A DNA stretch of 64,000 nucleotides from JAGTVG01 sp964389805 (GTDB taxonomy: Bacteria; Bacteroidota; Bacteroidia; Cytophagales; Cyclobacteriaceae). Made by a program: the position numbers and the translations under genes. Under the pieces are notes generated by a model. The model searched no databases. It saw only the letters and a program-made list of their open reading frames with translations, and was not told the origin of the DNA. The stretch's first letter is position 1, and the number at the start of each line of letters is the position of its first letter. Shown piece by piece: positions 27,641 to 36,508 of the stretch. The stretch is taken from NCBI GenBank assembly GCA_964389805.1, contig CAYMFU010000339.1:1-64000 (forward strand). Direction: 5' to 3'.

Positions 27641-28993
27641 TTAGTTTGGCAATTCAATTGTAAATAAAGTTCCTTTATTTACTTCTGATTCAACTTTAAT
27701 TCTTCCCCCATGCTGCAGGATCACAAATTTAGAAAAACTCAACCCAATTCCTGATCCCCCATCCCGGGTAGAGAAAAACGGTATAAATATTTTCTTCAAT
27801 ACTTCGGCTTCTATACCTTTTCCATTATCTTCCACCTGAATCATAGCTTTTGATCCACTTTCGGATGTATTTACCTTTATCATAGGATTGATCTGTTTTT
27901 CCATGGAATACATGCTATTCGTCAGGAAATTAATTAAAACCTGTTCCAATAGCGTCTTATCACATCTCAACTGAAGATTTTCAGGAACTATAGTTATTTT
28001 GCTGATGATATTTCTCTTCTTAAATTCGGGCGCTAAAAGGGCCAGGGCAGAATCAATTAGATCACTTATCCTGATTTTTTCAAATTCAGGGTGAGGAATA
28101 TCTGTTAATTTCCGATAGGCTTCAACAAATTGAAGTATTCCCTCCGTTCTCTTCTTGATGGTGTTAACGGAAGTCCTTACATCTTTTATATTTTCCTCTG
28201 AAATTTCATTCAAGTTTTTCTGCAATCCGTTCTGGTTTTCCAGAAGCATCAAAATCGTATCTGTCAGCGAGGTAAGTGGAGTTGCTGAATTCATGATTTC
28301 ATGGGTAAGGATACGAATTAATTTGTACCATGCCTCTATCTCTTTCTGTTCTATTTCATCCTGGATATCATAAAAGGTAATTACTCTGCAGTATTTCCCC
28401 AACAACACAATAGTATGGTTATACACTGAAAGTTGATGAGTATCTGTTCCTTGGCCCAGTTCCACAAGCTTTCGGCCATCTTCAACCATATTTTCAATTT
28501 GACTTGTGAATTCTGAACTATGTTTCTTTATATAGTTCCATTCCTTTGTCCTTTCAATTTGCAAATGATCGATGGCAGATTGGTTAATAAGTAATACTTC
28601 ATCATCTTCATTAAATGCGATAATACCGAAACTGATCTTATCTATGATTGCCTGTAGTAAAAGGTATTGGGATTCTTTCTCTATTTTCACTTTATTAAAA
28701 GCTGCAATAACTTCCCTGAATGAATCTGCCAGATCACTGAAATCCCTGCCCAGCTTATCCCCTGAAAAATTCACAGATATGTCCCCGTATTTGATAGCCA
28801 GAATAAACTTGGTTAATTCTTTGTTCGACCTGCGTGCAAAATGGATCATCTCCAACATTTGGAGGGCAATTACTGCACCTACGATCACCTGTGAAAAAAA
28901 ATATTCCGGTCGAGCGAATATTAACCCTAACACAAGACTCATAGCTACAAGCAAAACAACCCTGATAATTATATATATAGAGAAACGATCCAT
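27641..28993 (-). CDS. NtrY-like sensor histidine kinase
   Basis: 450 residues. Two membrane helices lie at about 8-26 and 33-50 with almost no periplasmic loop, so it probably senses within the membrane or the cytoplasm. A HAMP-like linker (about 60-105) is followed by a PAS domain (about 110-215) and the HisKA domain with H231 in LTHEIMNSATPL. The ATPase domain carries DNGKGI and GGSGIGLSFS (about 390-430). It lies 14 bp after the response regulator gene, its likely partner, and 12 bp before the NagA-like gene. Confidence 0.92.
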   Translation of the reverse strand: MDRFSIYIIIRVVLLVAMSLVLGLIFARPEYFFSQVIVGAVIALQMLEMIHFARRSNKELTKFILAIKYGDISVNFSGDKLGRDFSDLADSFREVIAAFNKVKIEKESQYLLLQAIIDKISFGIIAFNEDDEVLLINQSAIDHLQIERTKEWNYIKKHSSEFTSQIENMVEDGRKLVELGQGTDTHQLSVYNHTIVLLGKYCRVITFYDIQDEIEQKEIEAWYKLIRILTHEIMNSATPLTSLTDTILMLLENQNGLQKNLNEISEENIKDVRTSVNTIKKRTEGILQFVEAYRKLTDIPHPEFEKIRISDLIDSALALLAPEFKKRNIISKITIVPENLQLRCDKTLLEQVLINFLTNSMYSMEKQINPMIKVNTSESGSKAMIQVEDNGKGIEAEVLKKIFIPFFSTRDGGSGIGLSFSKFVILQHGGRIKVESEVNKGTLFTIELPN

Positions 28994-29007
28994 TTAATTC
29001 ATGTATG

Positions 29008-30384
29008 TTAAATCCCGAATTTTTCCATTTTTCTGTATAAAGTAGCCCTTGTTATTCCCAATTCCCCTGCTACTTTAGATAAATTCCCTTTGTTATTTTC
29101 AACTGAACGTTCAATCATGATTTTCTCCATGTCTTCCAGGGTAACCGGTTCGTCAGCACCGGAACTTGTCTTTCCCTTTTGCAAGTACAAAGAGGGATCA
29201 TCAATAAGGTTTCCTTCAGAAAGGATCACTGCTTTTTCTATAGCATGTTGAAGCTCCCTGACATTTCCTGGCCAGGCATATGACGTCATCTTTTTAAGTA
29301 ATGATGGCTCGATCTTTAAACCTTTTTTATTGTACTTACGGCTGAATATCTTTAAATAATGCCGTGCCAATAAAGGAATGTCCTCATTTCGTTCTTGTAA
29401 TGCTGGAACATGTATTTCTACCGTATTGATCCTGTACAATAGATCCCGTCTGAATTCAGGCTTTTCTTTTTCAATCATTGAGTATAATGGCATATTTGTA
29501 GCACAAATCAACCTGGCATCAATTGAAATATTTTTATTTGATCCAACCCGTTTTATGACTTTATTTTGAATTGCAGTTAACAACTTGGCCTGCAGGGGTG
29601 GCGACAAGTTCCCAATTTCATCCAGAAAAATGGTGCCGCCGCTAGCCAGTTCAAAGCTACCGGCACGATCCGATTTTGCATCCGTAAAAGCTCCTTTAAC
29701 ATGTCCAAATAGCTCGCTTTCAAATAATGTTTCAGTCAATGATCCCAGATCAACCCGGATAATAACCTCTGACCTACGGGATGACAATCGGTGAAGAGCC
29801 CTTGCGACAAGTTCCTTACCCACTCCATTATCCCCAAGTATCAGTACATTCGCATCGGTATCCGCAACTTTGGTGATTAACTCAAAGACCCGGTTCATAG
29901 CCGGAGAATCTCCAATAATCTCGGTAAATGGTTTATCGATATCTGCAGATATCCGCTCCTGAGCCCCTTTAAGTTTTTTAACCGCGATTTTCGATTGTTT
30001 CAACTCAATGGCTGCAAGTATCGTAGCATATAGTTTTTCATTCTTCCAGGGTTTTAGTAGGAAATCGGAAGCCCCTTCCTTCATTGTCTCAACAGCTAAC
30101 TTAATATCCCCATAGGCCGTGATCATGATCACCGTAACTTCCTGGTCAATCTCACGGATCTTCTTCAGCCAGTAAATTCCCTCCGCACCTTCCATATCGC
30201 CCTTCTTAAAATTCATGTCCAGAAGAATAACATCAAATTCGGTATCACTTAAACGATGCAATATTTCAGCCGGATCTTCCACGCCACATACACTGGTAAA
30301 TTTCTGTTTTAGAAACATAATCGCAGTATCCAGAACATCCCGGTCATCATCAACGATCAATATGGTTCCTTTTATTAATTTCAT
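29008..30384 (-). CDS. NtrC-family sigma-54-dependent response regulator
   Basis: 458 residues in the standard order. The receiver domain (about 7-125) has phospho-acceptor D56, with K111 in LLKPW. The AAA+ domain (about 155-390) has Walker A GDNGVGK at 184-190, the sigma-54 contact loop GAFTDA at 231-236 (canonical GAFTGA) and Walker B in TIFLDEIG. The C-terminal Fis-type helix-turn-helix (about 415-458) contains LGITRATLYRKM. It activates sigma-54 promoters when phosphorylated. The divergent gap has two palindromes and a -24/-12 promoter, the expected target, 33 bp from this start codon. Confidence 0.95.
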   Translation of the reverse strand: MKLIKGTILIVDDDRDVLDTAIMFLKQKFTSVCGVEDPAEILHRLSDTEFDVILLDMNFKKGDMEGAEGIYWLKKIREIDQEVTVIMITAYGDIKLAVETMKEGASDFLLKPWKNEKLYATILAAIELKQSKIAVKKLKGAQERISADIDKPFTEIIGDSPAMNRVFELITKVADTDANVLILGDNGVGKELVARALHRLSSRRSEVIIRVDLGSLTETLFESELFGHVKGAFTDAKSDRAGSFELASGGTIFLDEIGNLSPPLQAKLLTAIQNKVIKRVGSNKNISIDARLICATNMPLYSMIEKEKPEFRRDLLYRINTVEIHVPALQERNEDIPLLARHYLKIFSRKYNKKGLKIEPSLLKKMTSYAWPGNVRELQHAIEKAVILSEGNLIDDPSLYLQKGKTSSGADEPVTLEDMEKIMIERSVENNKGNLSKVAGELGITRATLYRKMEKFGI

Positions 30385-30416
30385 TGGTCAATTGAACAGG
30401 ATATCAATATAAAAAG

Positions 30417-30433
30417 TGTTTAATTATTAAACA
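30417..30433. promoter_or_regulatory. Palindrome 1, probable activator binding site
   Basis: TGTTTAATTATTAAACA is a perfect 8+1+8 inverted repeat. With its twin it gives the shared pattern TGTwTAATTATTAwACA. It lies 33 bp from the regulator start codon, so binding could also repress that gene. Confidence 0.7.
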
Positions 30434-30439
30434 ACTGAT

Positions 30440-30456
30440 TGTATAATTATTATACA
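30440..30456. promoter_or_regulatory. Palindrome 2, probable activator binding site
   Basis: TGTATAATTATTATACA is a second perfect 8+1+8 inverted repeat, centre-to-centre 23 bp (about two helical turns) from palindrome 1. It lies about 65 bp upstream of the -24 element, a usual distance for an NtrC-type enhancer. Confidence 0.7.
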
Positions 30457-30520
30457 TATTTCAAAGATCGATTTTTTCGAGTATATTTCAAACAACTGAT
30501 ATTCAAGTATTTATAATCTA

Positions 30521-30536
30521 TGGCACGGCATTTGGA
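30521..30536 (+). promoter_or_regulatory. Sigma-54 (-24/-12) promoter for the ABC operon
   Basis: TGGCACGGCATTTGGA matches the sigma-54 consensus TGGCACG-N4-TTGCA with GG and the -12 dinucleotide exactly 10 bp apart; the only key mismatch is GG for GC at -12. Transcription would start near 30547, about 33 bp before the ATPase start codon at 30580. Confidence 0.75.
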
Positions 30537-30579
30537 AATGACAATCAGAATACTTGGAAATAAAATAAAAAACATAATC

Positions 30580-31269
30580 ATGATAGAAACTAAAAAACTA
30601 AAAAAGGTATTTCAAACAGATGAAGTGGAAACCACGGCTTTAAATGATATCAGCGTAAAAGTAGAAAAAGGTGAGTTTGTCGCAATAATGGGTCCTTCCG
30701 GATGTGGTAAGTCGACTTTGTTAAATATTTTGGGATTATTAGACGGACCGTCAGAGGGAGAATATGAATTTGGAGAAAGCAATGTCTCAAAATCAAACGA
30801 ACGACAACGCGCAGGCATCCGAAAGGGATCCATTGGTTTTGTTTTTCAAAGTTTTAACCTGATCGATGAGCTGACGGTATTCGAAAACATTGAGCTACCA
30901 TTATTATACCTGAAGGTGAAACCAGCCGATCGGAAAAAAATGGTCAATGAGGTTATGGAGCGAATGAACATCAGTCACCGCAGTAGCCACTATCCACAGC
31001 AACTCTCCGGGGGTCAACAGCAAAGGGTGGCTATCGCCAGGGCCGTTGTAAGCAATCCGGATTTGATACTTGCTGATGAGCCAACCGGAAACCTGGATTC
31101 AGCAAATGGTGAAGAGGTAATGAACCTCCTGAAAGAATTGAACCAGGCAGGGACAACCATTATCATGGTGACACACTCACCTCATGATGCCTCGTATGCA
31201 AATAGGATTATTAATCTATTTGACGGAAAAGTTGTAACTGAAAAAATAAACGAAGAATTTCATATTTAA
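30580..31269 (+). CDS. MacB/LolD-type ABC transporter ATP-binding protein
   Basis: 229 residues from the ATG at 30580. An in-frame ATG at 30520 would place the start inside the sigma-54 promoter and adds an unrelated N-terminus, so I reject it. Walker A GPSGCGKST is at 38-46, the signature LSGGQ at 142-146 and Walker B LILADE at 162-167, followed by the H-loop in VTHSPHD. It energises the two permeases encoded directly downstream (17-bp gap to the first). Systems of this type export peptides, lipids or antibiotics, or drive envelope processes. Confidence 0.93.
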   Translation: MIETKKLKKVFQTDEVETTALNDISVKVEKGEFVAIMGPSGCGKSTLLNILGLLDGPSEGEYEFGESNVSKSNERQRAGIRKGSIGFVFQSFNLIDELTVFENIELPLLYLKVKPADRKKMVNEVMERMNISHRSSHYPQQLSGGQQQRVAIARAVVSNPDLILADEPTGNLDSANGEEVMNLLKELNQAGTTIIMVTHSPHDASYANRIINLFDGKVVTEKINEEFHI

Positions 31270-31286
31270 TTAAAACTGAAATCCTC

Positions 31287-33728
31287 ATGTTAAAAAATAT
31301 ATTCAAGGTTGCCCTCAGAAATCTATTTAAGGATAGGTTTTATTCTTTTCTAAATATATTGGGTCTGTCAATTGGAATCGCTGCCTCATTTTTAATCGTT
31401 CTTTATGTTGTAGATGAACTCAGTTATGAACATTCGTTTAAAGATAAGGAACGCATTTACAGAGTAGCTACAGCTGCCAATTTCGGTGACCAACAGATTA
31501 CACATGTGGCGGCTTCGTCCGCACCACTTGCAGGAGGATTTAAAAATCATATCCCTGAAGTTGAATCAATTACAAGAATTCAGCCCATTTCACTTAATAT
31601 AAGCCATGAAGAGAATTTTTATAAGGAAAATAAGGTCTTTTATGTTGATTCCACCTTTCTGGATGTTTTTAGTTACAAGGTTTTAGAAGGAGATCCCAAA
31701 AGTCTGTTGAAAGAGCCTAATTCATTAGTACTTACCAGAAGTACTGCTATCAAATATTTTGGCGAGAAGGCATTAAAAGATGGTAAAGTGGTTGGAGAAA
31801 TTCTTAAAACGGATAACGGGGCTTATGCTATTACTGGTATTCTTGAAGATTATGATGGAAATTCACATATAAATTATGATATGCTTGTTTCGATGTCAAC
31901 CAATCAGGATGCATTAAATCCAGTCTGGATAAGCATGAATTATTTTACCTACTTAAAATTAATCGAGGGAGCTGAGGCGGAAAACCTGGGAGGTAAATTT
32001 AGAGACCTGGTCATGCAATATGTTGTCCCTCAGGTTGTACAATATTTAAGTTTTCCAGAAGAGACTTTCACTCCGGAGACTGTTGATCAGGGCTTCAAAT
32101 TTTACTTGCAACCATTGACAGACATTCATTTGAAATCAAACCTGTATGCTGAATTCAGTTCAAACGGGAACATCCAATATATATATATCTTTTCAGCTAT
32201 AGCTATATTCATCATAGTTATCGCTTGTATCAATTTTATGAACCTTGCCACCGCGAGATCGGCAAAACGGGCCAAAGAAGTTGGGATCCGAAAAACTCTT
32301 GGATCTGCTGCGAGTAAAATAACCAGCCAGTTCATGCTGGAGTCTTTTATCTTTGTATTTATTGCCATGCTTATCGCCCTAGGATTGACAGAAGCTTTCA
32401 GGTTACCATTCAATACTATTGCTGGGAAAAGTTTATCCTTTAATGTTTTTCAGAATCCATGGATTATATACATGATTCTTGGATTTACACTTGTCATTGG
32501 CTTAATGGCAGGGAGTTATCCAGCCTTTTATCTAACGAAATTCAAACCAGTTGATGTCCTGAAAGGTGGGGTATTGAGTGGAAAGAAGAAGTCAGTTTTT
32601 CGAAGCATACTGGTAGTCCTTCAATTTGTTATTTCTATTGGTCTGATTGTAAGTACACTTTTAGTATTCAAGCAAATGGACTACATCCAGTCTAGAAATT
32701 TAGGATTTGATAAGGAAAATGTAATTGTAATAAAAAACGCATCTAATCTTGGAGAAAAAGCCCAACCATTCAAACAAATTATTGAGAATCAGAGTAAAGT
32801 AATTTCTGTAAGTTATACCACACATGTTCCTTCCAATATATATTGGTCATCAGCCTTTAAGGCAGAAGGTGAGGATACAAATGATAATATTTTATTCTAT
32901 AGTTTCTCTGATTTCGATTACCAAACAGTGATGGATTTTGAAATAAAACATGGAAGATACTTTTCGAGAGATTTTCCTTCGGATTCTTCGGCTATTGTCA
33001 TTAATGAGGAAGCAGCTTTTGTTCTGGGACTGGCAGGAAATGATTGCAAAGATGCCATCGGGGTCAATGTGGAAACGTTAAATTTTGAGGGAGCCCGAAT
33101 GAAACTGGAGATCATTGGTGTGGTTAAAAACTACAATTTTAAAAGCTTGCATAGTCAGGTAGAAGGAATGGCTATTCAACTTGGAAGTTTTGGCGACAAC
33201 ATGGCTATCCGGATACAACCTGGAGATCACAGGGCTACTTTAAGTGACTTAGAAACTCTTTGGAAAGAATACAATCCTTCATTAACATTCGAATACTCCT
33301 TTTTAGATGAGGATTATGAAAGAATGTTTGAAAAAGAGGCAAGAATGAGCAGTATATTCTCCATTTTTTCAATCCTGGCAATTTTAATTGCATGTATGGG
33401 ATTATTTGGGCTAGCGGCATATACCGCAGAACAACGAACAAAAGAGATTGGTATACGAAAAGCGATGGGTGCCAGTTCGGGTAGTGTAATCAGACTATTA
33501 ACAATGGAATTTACAAAACTTGTTGTAATATCTTTTATTGTCGCCACACCCTTGTCATGGTATTTAATGAAACAATGGTTCAGTGCTTTTGCTTATAGAA
33601 CATCAATGGGTGTATGGCCATTTATTGTTGCAGGCTTTATTGCCTTGTTGATCGCCTGGTTTACAGTAAGTTACCAGTCAATCAAAGCGGCTTTAGCAAA
33701 CCCGGTGGATTCTTTGAGGGACGAATAG
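31287..33728 (+). CDS. MacB/FtsX-type ABC permease, first of tandem pair
   Basis: 813 residues with the same layout as the permease at 19062: N-terminal helix, MacB-type periplasmic domain, three helices (about 290-420), second periplasmic domain and C-terminal helices. FtsX signatures are AKRAKEVGIRKTLG and EQRTKEIGIRKAMGA. It lies 17 bp after the ATPase gene. A hairpin followed by six T lies 12 bp after its stop, before the second permease, so part of the transcription may end here. It shares long stretches with the next gene, indicating tandem duplication. Confidence 0.93.
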   Translation: MLKNIFKVALRNLFKDRFYSFLNILGLSIGIAASFLIVLYVVDELSYEHSFKDKERIYRVATAANFGDQQITHVAASSAPLAGGFKNHIPEVESITRIQPISLNISHEENFYKENKVFYVDSTFLDVFSYKVLEGDPKSLLKEPNSLVLTRSTAIKYFGEKALKDGKVVGEILKTDNGAYAITGILEDYDGNSHINYDMLVSMSTNQDALNPVWISMNYFTYLKLIEGAEAENLGGKFRDLVMQYVVPQVVQYLSFPEETFTPETVDQGFKFYLQPLTDIHLKSNLYAEFSSNGNIQYIYIFSAIAIFIIVIACINFMNLATARSAKRAKEVGIRKTLGSAASKITSQFMLESFIFVFIAMLIALGLTEAFRLPFNTIAGKSLSFNVFQNPWIIYMILGFTLVIGLMAGSYPAFYLTKFKPVDVLKGGVLSGKKKSVFRSILVVLQFVISIGLIVSTLLVFKQMDYIQSRNLGFDKENVIVIKNASNLGEKAQPFKQIIENQSKVISVSYTTHVPSNIYWSSAFKAEGEDTNDNILFYSFSDFDYQTVMDFEIKHGRYFSRDFPSDSSAIVINEEAAFVLGLAGNDCKDAIGVNVETLNFEGARMKLEIIGVVKNYNFKSLHSQVEGMAIQLGSFGDNMAIRIQPGDHRATLSDLETLWKEYNPSLTFEYSFLDEDYERMFEKEARMSSIFSIFSILAILIACMGLFGLAAYTAEQRTKEIGIRKAMGASSGSVIRLLTMEFTKLVVISFIVATPLSWYLMKQWFSAFAYRTSMGVWPFIVAGFIALLIAWFTVSYQSIKAALANPVDSLRDE

Positions 33729-33739
33729 TTTTTTAACAC

Positions 33740-33776
33740 GGCAGGTTGTGCAAATGGTACGACCTGCCCATTTTTT
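33740..33776 (+). terminator. Rho-independent terminator or attenuator between the two permeases
   Basis: A 10-bp stem GGCAGGTTGT / ACGACCTGCC (one G-U pair) with a 9-base loop is followed by C-A and six T. It lies between the stop of the first permease and the ATG at 33788 of the second. Confidence 0.75.
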
Positions 33777-33787
33777 ATATTAAAATT

Positions 33788-36232
33788 ATGCTTAGAAATA
33801 TTTTTAAGATCGCCATCAGAAACCTTTTAAAAGACAGATTCTACTCTTTCTTAAACATCATAGGTTTATCAATAGGTATTGCAGCTTCATTTTTAATTCT
33901 ACTTTATATTGTTGATGAACTCAGCTATGATACATTTCATAAGGATTCTGATAGAATATATAGAGTAGGTGTAAGAGGAAAGTTTGGAGAAGAGGAGGTC
34001 GCTAAGATGGCTGTATCCTGCGCCCCACTTGCTAATGGAATGCTCAATCATATTCCTGAAGTAGAAACGGTTACAAGAGTATGTACTGGAGTGATTATTT
34101 TCAATCATAAAGAAGAAATTTTCAAAGAAGCGAATCTGCTTTACGCTGACTCCACTTTTTTTGATGTATTCAGCCTTCAGCTATCTAAGGGGAATGTGAA
34201 AGAGGTATTGAAAGATCCATATTCATTGGTATTGACAAAAGAAAGTGCCATCAGGTTTTTTGGGCAGGAAGCGATTTCGAAAGGCATGGTGGTTGGGCAA
34301 TTAATCAAAGCCGGGGAAGACACCTATAAAGTCACTGGAATTATTGAAGAAGTCCCACATAATTCTCACATGGATTTCGATATGCTTGTATCCATGTCAA
34401 CATATTCAGATGCTTTGAGTCCAATCTGGATAAATATGAGATATCATACATATGCTAAATTGCTAAAGAATACAAATCCAGATCAGTTGGATAGTAAATT
34501 CAGGGGCATGGTTATGCAATATGTGATACCTCAGGTTTTACAATATATGAATTACCCTGGTCAAAATTTTACTGAAGAGAATGTTGATGAAAACTTCAAG
34601 TTCTTTCTGCAACCATTAACGGATATTCATTTAAGATCCAACCTTACCTCTGAATTAGGATCAAATGGCAATATTCAATACGTGTATATATTTGGCATTA
34701 TCTCAGTATTCATAATACTTATAGCATGCATAAATTTTATGAATCTATCAACGGCCCGGTCAGCTAAAAGAGTTAAAGAGGTAGGGATACGAAAAACATT
34801 AGGTTCTGACAGAAGCAGATTGATTTGGCAGTTCTATCTTGAGTCATTTATTTTTATTCTAATCGCCATGCTTATTGCCCTGGCTTTGACAGAAGCTTTC
34901 CGTGGGCCATTCAATATAATAGCAGAAAAAAAACTGTCTTTCAATATATTTTCACAACCCTGGATCTTGGGGGTGATAGCAGGCCTAACAATTATTATTA
35001 CACTTTTAGCTGGAAGCTATCCAGCCATTTATCTGACCCGGTTTTCTCCGGTCAAGATATTAAGTGGGAATTTAAGATCTGGATCCAGGAAATCAATCTT
35101 CAGGAACGGGCTGGTGATCTTTCAATTTATGATCTCAATTGGTTTGGTAATATGTACGATTATTGTACATAAACAATTGAATTATATTCAGCAAAAAAAC
35201 CTGGGATTCGATAAAGAAAACGTGATCGTTTTAAATAATGGCTGGGATGTAGGTGAATATAAAGATGTTTTGAAAAGGGAATTTTTGAATGAAGAATATG
35301 TTGTTTCAGCTAGCTATGCTTCGCGCTTACCTTCTGATGCTTTCTATTCAAATGCCCAGAGAGCTGAAGGCGAAAACGAGCAGGATCACAGGATTAATGT
35401 GTCCTGGGTAGATTATAATTTTGCCAAAACCCTTGGAATCACTATAAAACATGGAAGATTCTATTCGGAAGATTATCCATCGGATTCTACAGGAATAGTT
35501 ATAAATGAGTCGGCGGCACGAATCTTTGGATTTTCTGACAATGATTGTGCTGAGGCTGTTGGCAAAAATATTGAAGTAATTAACTCAAATATGGGGAATA
35601 GAGATATCTTTCATGTAATAGGTGTAGTCGAGAATTACAATTTTCAGGGTTTGCAATCCGAAATCGAGCCTCTATCTATATTTCTTTATCATAATACCGG
35701 ATTTCTCACGGTTAGATTTAAGCCGGGAAATACAGAATACATGTTGTCGGAAATGGAAAATATCTGGAAGAAAAATGTCCCATGGCTTCAATTCGATTAT
35801 AATTTTCTGGATGAAAAATTTGAACGGACCTATGAAAAAGAAGCCAGGCTTGGTAAAATATTTTCAATTTTTACTATTCTTGCCATTCTTGTAGGGTGTC
35901 TCGGATTATTCGGGTTGGCCGCCTATACTGCTGAACGAAGAACAAAGGAAATTGGGATCAGAAAGACAATGGGGGCAACTTCCAATAGCGTGGTGAACAT
36001 GTTGAATAAAGAATTCACCAAATTGGTCATGGTTGCGTTTGTCCTGATAGTACCCATTTCCTGGTATTTTATGAATAAATGGTTACAGGTTTTTGCCTAC
36101 AAAACAACCATAGGGATATGGCCATTCATTGCCGGGGGAGCACTTGCTCTGTTGATAGCCTGGATTACAGTAAGCTATCAATCCATAAAAGCCGCTGTAG
36201 CTAATCCGGTGGATTCTTTAAGGAATGAATAA
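33788..36232 (+). CDS. MacB/FtsX-type ABC permease, second of tandem pair
   Basis: 814 residues from the ATG at 33788. The open frame extends upstream to a TTG, but that part runs through the terminator hairpin and adds no signal. It starts MLRNIFKIAIRNLLKDRFYS, almost as its neighbour does, and shares the whole four-part FtsX layout, including AKRVKEVGIRKTLG and ERRTKEIGIRKTMGA. It probably uses the ATPase at 30580, either as a heterodimer with the first permease or as an alternative subunit. The terminator before it suggests lower or conditional expression. Confidence 0.92.
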   Translation: MLRNIFKIAIRNLLKDRFYSFLNIIGLSIGIAASFLILLYIVDELSYDTFHKDSDRIYRVGVRGKFGEEEVAKMAVSCAPLANGMLNHIPEVETVTRVCTGVIIFNHKEEIFKEANLLYADSTFFDVFSLQLSKGNVKEVLKDPYSLVLTKESAIRFFGQEAISKGMVVGQLIKAGEDTYKVTGIIEEVPHNSHMDFDMLVSMSTYSDALSPIWINMRYHTYAKLLKNTNPDQLDSKFRGMVMQYVIPQVLQYMNYPGQNFTEENVDENFKFFLQPLTDIHLRSNLTSELGSNGNIQYVYIFGIISVFIILIACINFMNLSTARSAKRVKEVGIRKTLGSDRSRLIWQFYLESFIFILIAMLIALALTEAFRGPFNIIAEKKLSFNIFSQPWILGVIAGLTIIITLLAGSYPAIYLTRFSPVKILSGNLRSGSRKSIFRNGLVIFQFMISIGLVICTIIVHKQLNYIQQKNLGFDKENVIVLNNGWDVGEYKDVLKREFLNEEYVVSASYASRLPSDAFYSNAQRAEGENEQDHRINVSWVDYNFAKTLGITIKHGRFYSEDYPSDSTGIVINESAARIFGFSDNDCAEAVGKNIEVINSNMGNRDIFHVIGVVENYNFQGLQSEIEPLSIFLYHNTGFLTVRFKPGNTEYMLSEMENIWKKNVPWLQFDYNFLDEKFERTYEKEARLGKIFSIFTILAILVGCLGLFGLAAYTAERRTKEIGIRKTMGATSNSVVNMLNKEFTKLVMVAFVLIVPISWYFMNKWLQVFAYKTTIGIWPFIAGGALALLIAWITVSYQSIKAAVANPVDSLRNE

Positions 36233-36298
36233 AAAGACAATTCCTTTCTGATTACCCTCTCCATTGCGCCACCATTTTAAAATTATGGCCTTAGGAGG

Positions 36299-36427
36299 GG
36301 TTTTCAGTTAACTGTAATCGTTCGTGAGTGGTTTTAAGTTAAGTGCTAACACACAGAAGTGAAGTGGTTTTCAGTTAAGTGCAATCACTCAAAAGTGATT
36401 TTCAGATTATTGTAACCAAAATTGAGT
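36299..36427. repeat. Four degenerate tandem repeats, about 31-bp period
   Basis: Units begin at 36299, 36330, 36366 and 36397 with lengths 31, 36, 31 and 31 bp. Each starts G(G/A)TTTTmAG and most continue TTAAgTGyAAtc, ending in a variable stretch and AGT. The first unit contains the perfect palindrome CAGTTAACTG. They fill most of the gap between the permease and Rieske genes. The layout recalls the multiple terminal repeats of IS21-family elements, but no transposase is present. Confidence 0.6.
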
Positions 36428-36508
36428 TACATTCGTCAAACTAAGTAACTTTTATATTATATATTTTTTCATATAACCTATATTTTTTATCATTTAAATT
36501 TTTTTTCA

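Noticed and set aside
30520..30579. Upstream ATG for the ABC ATPase
   Set aside because: It overlaps the sigma-54 promoter, and the added residues are not part of the family.
33746..33787. Upstream TTG start for the second permease
   Set aside because: The extension runs through a terminator hairpin; the ATG at 33788 matches the paralogue's N-terminus.
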